Shown piece after piece: positions 57,801 through 64,000 of a stretch of 64,000 bases of DNA. Origin of the DNA: Gymnogyps californianus (Eukaryota > Chordata > Aves > Accipitriformes > Cathartidae); assembly GCF_018139145.2 (NCBI RefSeq), contig NC_059480.1, positions 14,012,428-14,076,427 of the forward strand, read 5' to 3'. The position numbers and the translations under genes were made by a program. Every line of letters begins with the position of its first letter. Position 1 is the first letter of the stretch. The notes under the pieces are model-generated. The model worked only from the letters and a program-made list of their open reading frames with translations. It searched no databases and was not told where the DNA came from.

Positions 57801-60800
57801 GCCTTCCCCGGCATATTGGGCAAACGCGACCTCCTTAATTCAACGGGTGCTTTAGCAAATCACCGGCTCCCTCCACACAGCAGTTCTCAGCTCCGGTGTC
57901 CGCCAGCCCAGTTGCTTTTCGTGGGCTTATGTGGCAAAATGTAACGGGCGCAGTCGCCAGAAAAGTACGGTCTCGGGGGAAGGGAGAAAGGTTCTTGTAA
58001 TGGATTCCTTTCTACCTCGCTCCTCTTAGTAAAATCTCATTATACTGTATGGCCCATCATATTTTATTGCTGCTATATCGACATCGCATGACAGATCCGA
58101 GGAACAAACGCAGGGTCTTGGCATTTATTCCGTTTGTAGGCTGCAGGGTTTTTTTAAACAAATAGTAATAATTCCCGGCACTCATTGTTCAGCGGCACGA
58201 AGTGATTTTAAAGCCTTTTGTACGGTGGCAAAATTACATCCCATGTTATCAGAAATGTGCTTCTCAATCTTGCTAATGAGGTGGGTTTTTCTTTCCCTCC
58301 AGAGCCCGGTAGGGAGTGGGCAGGACGGAGGCAGGAGTCCTCGGAGCCCACGGGGGGCTCCCGGGCACACCTGGGCTCGTTGCCCCGGGGCGGGCGCGGC
58401 CGCGGCCGCGCAGCCCGGCCGGGCCCGGCCCGGCCCGGCCCCTCCGAAGTTCCCAGAAAGGCCCTTCCGGGTGGAGCGACGCTGGCTGGAAACAGCCCAG
58501 CGACAATTCCCCCTCCGCAGCCTCTCTCTCTTTCTCCCCCTCCGCCACAGCCCACCCCTCTCCATCGCCTCCTCTCTCCTCCTTGCCCGGCGCTACAGAT
58601 AAACGCGCGCCCATCGGTGTATCCGCCGGGGCTGGGTTGTGAAAGCCTCTCCGACCAACACCTTGAGTGCCTGTGCCCCCCTCCCCGCCTGGCTGAGGCT
58701 CCCTGCGCGCCCCAGCCAACTACAAGAGGCGACAATAAAGCCGGTGTCCATCATGTCGCCTGTTCATTTCAGAAAGGGCAGATCCTGACCTCAGTTCCCC
58801 AAGTGGAAGCTTGTTTCGGGCTCGCACTGCGGGCACCATTTACTCCAACCTTTACACAGATGTGTATGAACGCGTATTTTTTTCCACCCTTCCAGCCAGG
58901 CTTTTTTCTTTCTTCCATTTCCCCCCTTAGCCGAAGGGGAAGCTCCCCGGAATTTGCAGGGGCGCGGAGGGCGTTCCGGGGGACAGTGGCACCCGGGCAC
59001 ACACCTGAGCCCCGTGCCCCCGCCTTCGCATGGGAACCCGCTCGCATCATTTAACTCCCAAGAAAACTGTTGATCTCCTCCGCGTGTGAGGCTGAACCTT
59101 TGCATTTAGTGCTCATGGCTGCGTCGCTTCCTCCCTCCCCCCAGCCCTTTTTTTTTTCCCGGGTTCGTCCCTATGTTGCATTTCCAGAGATCCCCGGGTC
59201 CCCCCGGCAGGGCTGGGGCAGGCACAGGGCGCCGGCTCCTGCGCCGGGACGGGACTGCGGAGCGTGTGCTGCGGGGGCAGGGGAGGGGGACGTGCCCTCG
59301 CTTTTTAGCCAACTGGACCAGGATGGGCTCTATTATTACTCCTGTTATTATTGTTGCTGTTATTATTATGATTATATTCAATTTAAAATTATCCCTTTCT
59401 AACTTGCAAAGCGCCTGTAAATTTACCTTAAACCTGATTTCTTTCCTAGCCAATGGTGTCAGGGGCCGGCTAGCCTGTCCCTCCGGAGCATTAACCCTTG
59501 TCGCTAGCTGGAGTGAGTGAGAAGCTGAGGTTTGGCCCTGAGGAGCTGCGTGTGTAGATCTGGCACAGCTTTGCTCCCTTAACTCCTGGATCTTTGTTTT
59601 GGTGGCGACCAGGGAGAGCAGGGAGCGCTGTGCTCGCATTTCCCTCTGGCTTTTACACACACACACACAAATCCCCCTTTCCAACTTTCTGCCTTTTGCG
59701 CTTCCTTTCCAGTTTTTTCACTTCTCAGACCTACTGGCAGCATTTGCCGAGATCTAGATCCCCGCCGTGGTAAGTGATGCTTTTCTCCATTGCAAAACTC
59801 GCTCAGCTCTCGGCTCACTGTTCCAGGGATGGGTGTAGAAGTTGTATTTGTTTGGAACAGAATTGCCCAGCCCCAGAGGTTTCACGTCAAGCAGCACAGA
59901 GTAAAACTATTGTCGTGTATTAACTCTGAATGGGAGCAAACAGACCAAATAATCATTGCTGGCTCAGACAGTAGCATGGCACTAATGTCATTCTTTTTAA
60001 GTTTGCAAAGCAACTTTTTTTTTTTTTTTTGGTTGTTACGGGGAGAGCAAGCCTGTGTTTTGGGTCTGATCTTTATATTTACATTACACACCAGACCATA
60101 ACAAACTATACAAAGAATGCAGCTGCCATATGTGCTTTGTGAACATACAATTATGATTGGGGGGGGTTCATGCATTCAACCTAAGTGTTGCAGACACACT
60201 GATACCACTCCGCAAGGTTCGTGCAATACCTGAAAACTCACTCCATATTTGGGGGGAGGGGTTGGAGAGGCGTTGCATTTTAAAAACCTCTATATTTAAA
60301 AAAAAAAAAAATCAACTACAGTAAATGCCTCCTGGACATTTATTTTTAATGTACAGTCTGCAGCTCTGACTGGATCACATTCACGCTTATTCAGATGAGG
60401 TTGAATTTGAATAACTTGCTAGTTTCTCTCCCCCGCCCTCCCCCATCACCCTCCCCCTTCTTTTTTTTTTTTTTTCCGGTTTGTTTTAAAAATTAAGAAA
60501 ATGAAGAGAACCGCTGAGTCCGGCTGACCTTTGGCTGACATAATTTAGCAGGAGACCGTTCGCAAATGAGGACTGGATAAATTAGACACTCTAGTTCTCC
60601 GGGTTAAAGCAATGCTCAGCGCCCGGCTCCCACCGAAAGGAGCCGGGGCAGGGGCTACCCCGCCGCCCGGGAGGCCCCAGCGCGGCGGCGGGAGGACGGT
60701 CCCGGCGGAGGGGCGCGGAGAGCCGCCGGGCACCGCCAAGTTCAGGGCACGTCCCCTTTGCCGAAAGCCGCCCCTGCGCGCCGCTGAGAAACGAGCCCGA

Positions 60801-61560
60801 TAACCGCATGCTAATGATTCCCCGCCCGCAGGTCCCCGCTCCGCGGCCGCGCAGAGGCCGCGGGTGCGCACGAATGGCGGGGCCCGGCCCGGCCCGGCGG
60901 CTCCAGCTCCGCGGGGCCGCGCCGCTCCGCGCTCGCGGGCTCTGCCCGGCCGCGGGGAGACGGGGAGGCTCGGCGGCCTCCCCGCCGGCGCCGTTATCGA
61001 TCTACGGCGGGACTGGGCTCCGCGGGCGGCAGCGAGGGCGCGGAGCCGATCGCCGGCCCCGGGGACGCGGTGCCAGGGTGCCGGCAAGCACGCCCCCCCG
61101 CCCTGCCTTATTAGCTTGTCAGAGTTTATCTCGTTAAGTTGTGCAGGACGTTACTCACATGACAAGGCACGGGCAAACTCTGGAGAGGGCTTAATCCCCA
61201 GAAGTTGCTGTCAAAAAATAAAAATAAAAAAAAAAAAGGGAAGAAAAAAGAGAAGGAAAGCGCGTTTCGTGTTTTAACCGATCATTTGTTGAGCATCTGC
61301 GGATACTGCTGCTCATGCAGGCTTGCCAGGGGATTGCTGTTTTAGAGGCAACGGAGCGTTTTCCAAGCGCAAGCTAAGGTCCTTTTTTCCCCACTGGAAG
61401 AGGTGAGAGCCATTCCCTCTCTGCAGCGGGGCGGAAGGGGGCAGGGGCACGGCAAGGGGCCGATTCTGAGCTCCTTAGGCAAAACTTCCAGCTGAAGCAG
61501 GACGGCGTTCCCAGCCGACAGCAATTTCCCCCTCTCTAATGAGTCGCCTCTGCTAATAAA
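57801..61560. other. Non-coding, alternating islands and AT-rich blocks
   Basis: CpG-rich blocks at about 58310-58450, 59190-59300 and 60610-61100 (with GGCCC units at 58420-58441). 58140-58290, 59310-59470 and 60480-60600 are repeat-poor and motif-dense and could be enhancers. A GTGGTAAGTGATG donor-like site occurs at about 59767. No gene supported. Confidence 0.45.
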
Positions 61561-64000
61561 TGATGCCTCTGCTCAGGTTCCTCAGCGGTCTGCAGCTGAG
61601 TCCGAGAGAATTTGATCCTTTATTTGAAGATGTGTTTTAATAAAACGGCTGTAACGTTGGCATTTTATTAGGAGGTTATTGTTTCCAAATTAACAATCTG
61701 TGAAAAAGTCTATCCTACCAAACTAGATTCACCTCCATGCACTCCTTTCTTCATTTACATGCATTTTACAACTAAGAACCTAGCTCTACATTTCCCTGAA
61801 TCATCAGACCATTAATTTGCTGGGGAGCTAGCTGTTTCACCCAGACAGATATAATTCAGAATAAACTCAGAAGAAATGCAAAAACATATGCTTTTCTGTC
61901 ATTTTCTCTCCCTTCCCCCCCCCCCCCCCTTTTTTTTTCTTTCCTCTTTAGTCCGTCTGTGTTGAGCAACGCCTTCAGAAACTTCATTATCTAAAAGGCA
62001 GACCTAGAGGGCAGGGACTTTGGGAATAGTTTCCTTTTATTCTGAAACTTTCTAAACTTAGAGCAGGGTTGAACATGTCCTCAAATCTGCACCTTCCAGG
62101 AGGAAATGAATGATGTGCCAGACACTTCACTTCCAGTCAAAAAACATAAACCAAATGCTATAAGGTTTGGAATTCTTTCTCAGGCCCATTTTCTGCGCAC
62201 ATTTTACAGTCAGAATGTAAAATGGTCACCTCAGTAGTTGATAAAAACCCTATGCAGATGTTACTGTATATCTCTTCCTCCATTTTATTTCAAGTAAATT
62301 TTACTAACAATTCACAGCAAAAAAATGGACAGCCACCCTGACAGGATACCTTTGCAGGTTGCAGGCCAAGCAAGCTCAAACAGCTCACATGTTAGAAATC
62401 AACTTGGACTAGGTGTAATATTTCTGAAAGAAGAACATTTTTTTTCCTGCAAATAGGTATTATTTTGCACTTAAAATTTCACCTTTCTGAATGGTGAAAA
62501 TTTACACCCAAGTCAGCATGAAGCATTGTAACAGAGGGTGGTTGCAGTGGAATTTTAGGTTTTCAGGTATTGTACATTAAAAAAAAAAATCCTAACAGAG
62601 CAAGTGTAGTTTCTGCTTGACATCTGAAAGAATTGTCATCTAGGAAATACCCCGAAAACATTCATCTGCTAGATAATGTGAGTGCTGACTAGAAATATAT
62701 TTCCACCAGCTCTGCAATACAAATCAAGAAACATTGTAAATACCATACGATTGATAAATCAAGAATTTGTAAATGCAACGCCATCATCACAGCACTCAAG
62801 ATATTTTTTCCTATTTATAAAAATACATGTTTAATTATTCAAGTTTGGATTTTCCTTGTCGTAACTTTATGCTTTATTGAAAGCTGTTGAACCCTTAGAC
62901 TTTTGATTACTGGCATGTTTGGTTTAGGAAGTGGGGTTATAATACAGGCAGTTACCGACCTAATGCAAGTGTCTATGTTTAAATCAAAATCATTATCTTT
63001 CATGCAGGTGAGTGAAGCAGGTTATTTGCTTACGGCAATTTTAGTGTCAGTCATATTTTTTTGATCCATTTAGATTTAGTTATTTATTTTTATTTACCAT
63101 TACTGCTTTCAGCAGAACTTTCATTGAGGTGAATATCCCTAATATGAGCATTTAGAATTGTCTGGCTAGTTTATTTAAAATACTTGGGATATTTTTAAAA
63201 AACTAAAATAAAAATATATTTTTAATGTTGGATTAGTTTTCTGCTGTGATATTTGTAGGAGTTGTTTAGTCTGTATATTTGATCAACGTACAATGTGGTT
63301 CATGCTTCCACAAACATTTTTAATCATATAGCAAATTCTTGAATGTTCCTATAAGGAGCAATGGATAAAGGCTACCAGAAAGTGTAACTACACTAAACTG
63401 GCGAAACACATGAGGGCTGAAATAAGGGACTGAACCAAACCACGCTGAAATCAATGGGAGACTCCTGTTGAGTTGGAACAGGCTTCAGGGACAGTATAAA
63501 TGACTGTACAGGTACAGCACTTTTAATCTCGTTCCAGTTTTGCTTTGGTTTACAGCACACTATCTATTGATGCATGTCTGGCATAAAAAGATCTGTGTTT
63601 GGATGTAAGCGCCGATAGCAAGGCTGGCCTGGTATTGCAGAGCTGATGGAAATGATATGCAAGGTTCACCTTATCTGAGCAATGATTGCTTTTAGGATAT
63701 TTCTTAAACTATTGTTTTTTTAGCTAAAGGTGTATTTTTGTATGAATGCAGCAACTATCTAAAAGATTTGGTCAGGTCCTTTCCAGTAAACCAGTTTTTT
63801 CAGCCACATGACTAAAAATTGAAAATTGACCGGATTACCAAATCTATATTCTTCTTTGCCAAGGAGTAACAGCAATGAGGGACCCCCCCCTCCACCCCCT
63901 CAACCGTAGCACTGTTCTACAAATATCACTTAATAATTAATTCCCTGCTAATATTGGAACTTGACTGCGAAAATGCTGTTTTCTGCTAGGAGAATTCAGT
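61561..64000. other. AT-rich intergenic DNA, no gene
   Basis: CpG-poor and AT-rich with no island, unlike the preceding 60 kb. C-run at 61915-61930. 61530-61700 might be conserved (TTTTAATAAAACGG ... GGCATTTTATTAGG). One repeat relic lies near 63430. This may be the start of the gene desert beyond the ZIC regulatory domain. Confidence 0.5.
63430..63490 (+). repeat. Relic of ancient amniote interspersed repeat
   Basis: CTGAACCAAACCACGCTGAA, then TCAATGGGAGACTCCTGTTGA and GGAACAGGCTTCAGGG, follows the recalled order of an old sauropsid repeat (TGATCCAAAGCCCACTGAAG, TCAATGGGAG, GGATCAGGC). Degenerate; not confirmed against a library. Confidence 0.5.

Noticed and set aside
59760..59780. Donor-like GTGGTAAGTGATG
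   Set aside because: An isolated splice-donor match with no partner exon, promoter or open frame; such matches are frequent by chance.

Overview
The window is vertebrate nuclear DNA holding one divergently arranged pair of zinc-finger transcription factor genes: ZIC4 on the minus strand (coding exons 35371-36571 and 30554-30975) and ZIC1 on the plus strand (coding exons 48058-49033, 50230-50393 and 50955-51152). Both are intact. All splice junctions follow GT..AG, keep frame and preserve all five C2H2 fingers in each protein. The start codons are about 11.5 kb apart. A sauropsid, most likely a bird, is suggested by compact introns, very GC-rich islands, long G and C homopolymers, no recognisable mammalian repeats, and ZIC proteins close to but distinct from the mammalian ones. 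That attribution is inference. No other protein-coding gene, tRNA, rRNA or CRISPR array is supported.

Layout. 1-29.9 kb is non-coding sequence downstream of ZIC4. It alternates CpG-island-like blocks (about 1.4-2.0, 5.3-6.0, 12.3-12.9, 13.8-14.3, 15.2-16.1, 17.0-17.4, 22.6-23.2 and 27.4-27.9 kb) with AT-rich, homeodomain-, SOX-, POU- and TCF-motif-rich blocks that look like conserved enhancers. 29.9-36.6 kb is ZIC4, with one 4.4-kb intron and a 3' UTR carrying a 157-nt purine-only run (pyrimidine in the mRNA). 36.6-48.0 kb is the shared intergenic region: the ZIC4 promoter island (inverted CCAAT box, NRF1 palindrome), a strong candidate enhancer at 41.15-41.64 kb, a large island at 43.0-44.5 kb, another candidate enhancer at 45.6-46.2 kb, and the ZIC1 promoter island with two CCAAT boxes. 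48.06-52.4 kb is ZIC1. 52.4-64 kb is non-coding, island-rich to about 61 kb and then AT-rich and featureless.

ZIC1 and ZIC4 are nuclear DNA-binding regulators of neural plate border, dorsal neural tube, cerebellar and somite development. In mammals the pair is co-expressed from a shared regulatory domain, and the enhancer-like blocks and CpG islands on both sides fit that arrangement.

Most notable observations: (1) ZIC4 here has a long N-terminal half closely resembling ZIC5, including a ZOC-like RDFFIRRDL motif that the short human ZIC4 lacks, and a ZIC5-like EWYVCQ C-terminus; (2) ZIC1 intron 2 carries six GGCCCC units followed 170 bp later by six GGGGCC units, a perfect inverted repeat of the C9orf72-type hexanucleotide; (3) several G-run/C-run hairpin pairs and a 35-G run lie in and around ZIC1; (4) there is an 18-bp perfect nuclear-receptor-like palindrome, a duplicated 37-bp motif, and three relics of what looks like one ancient amniote repeat family.
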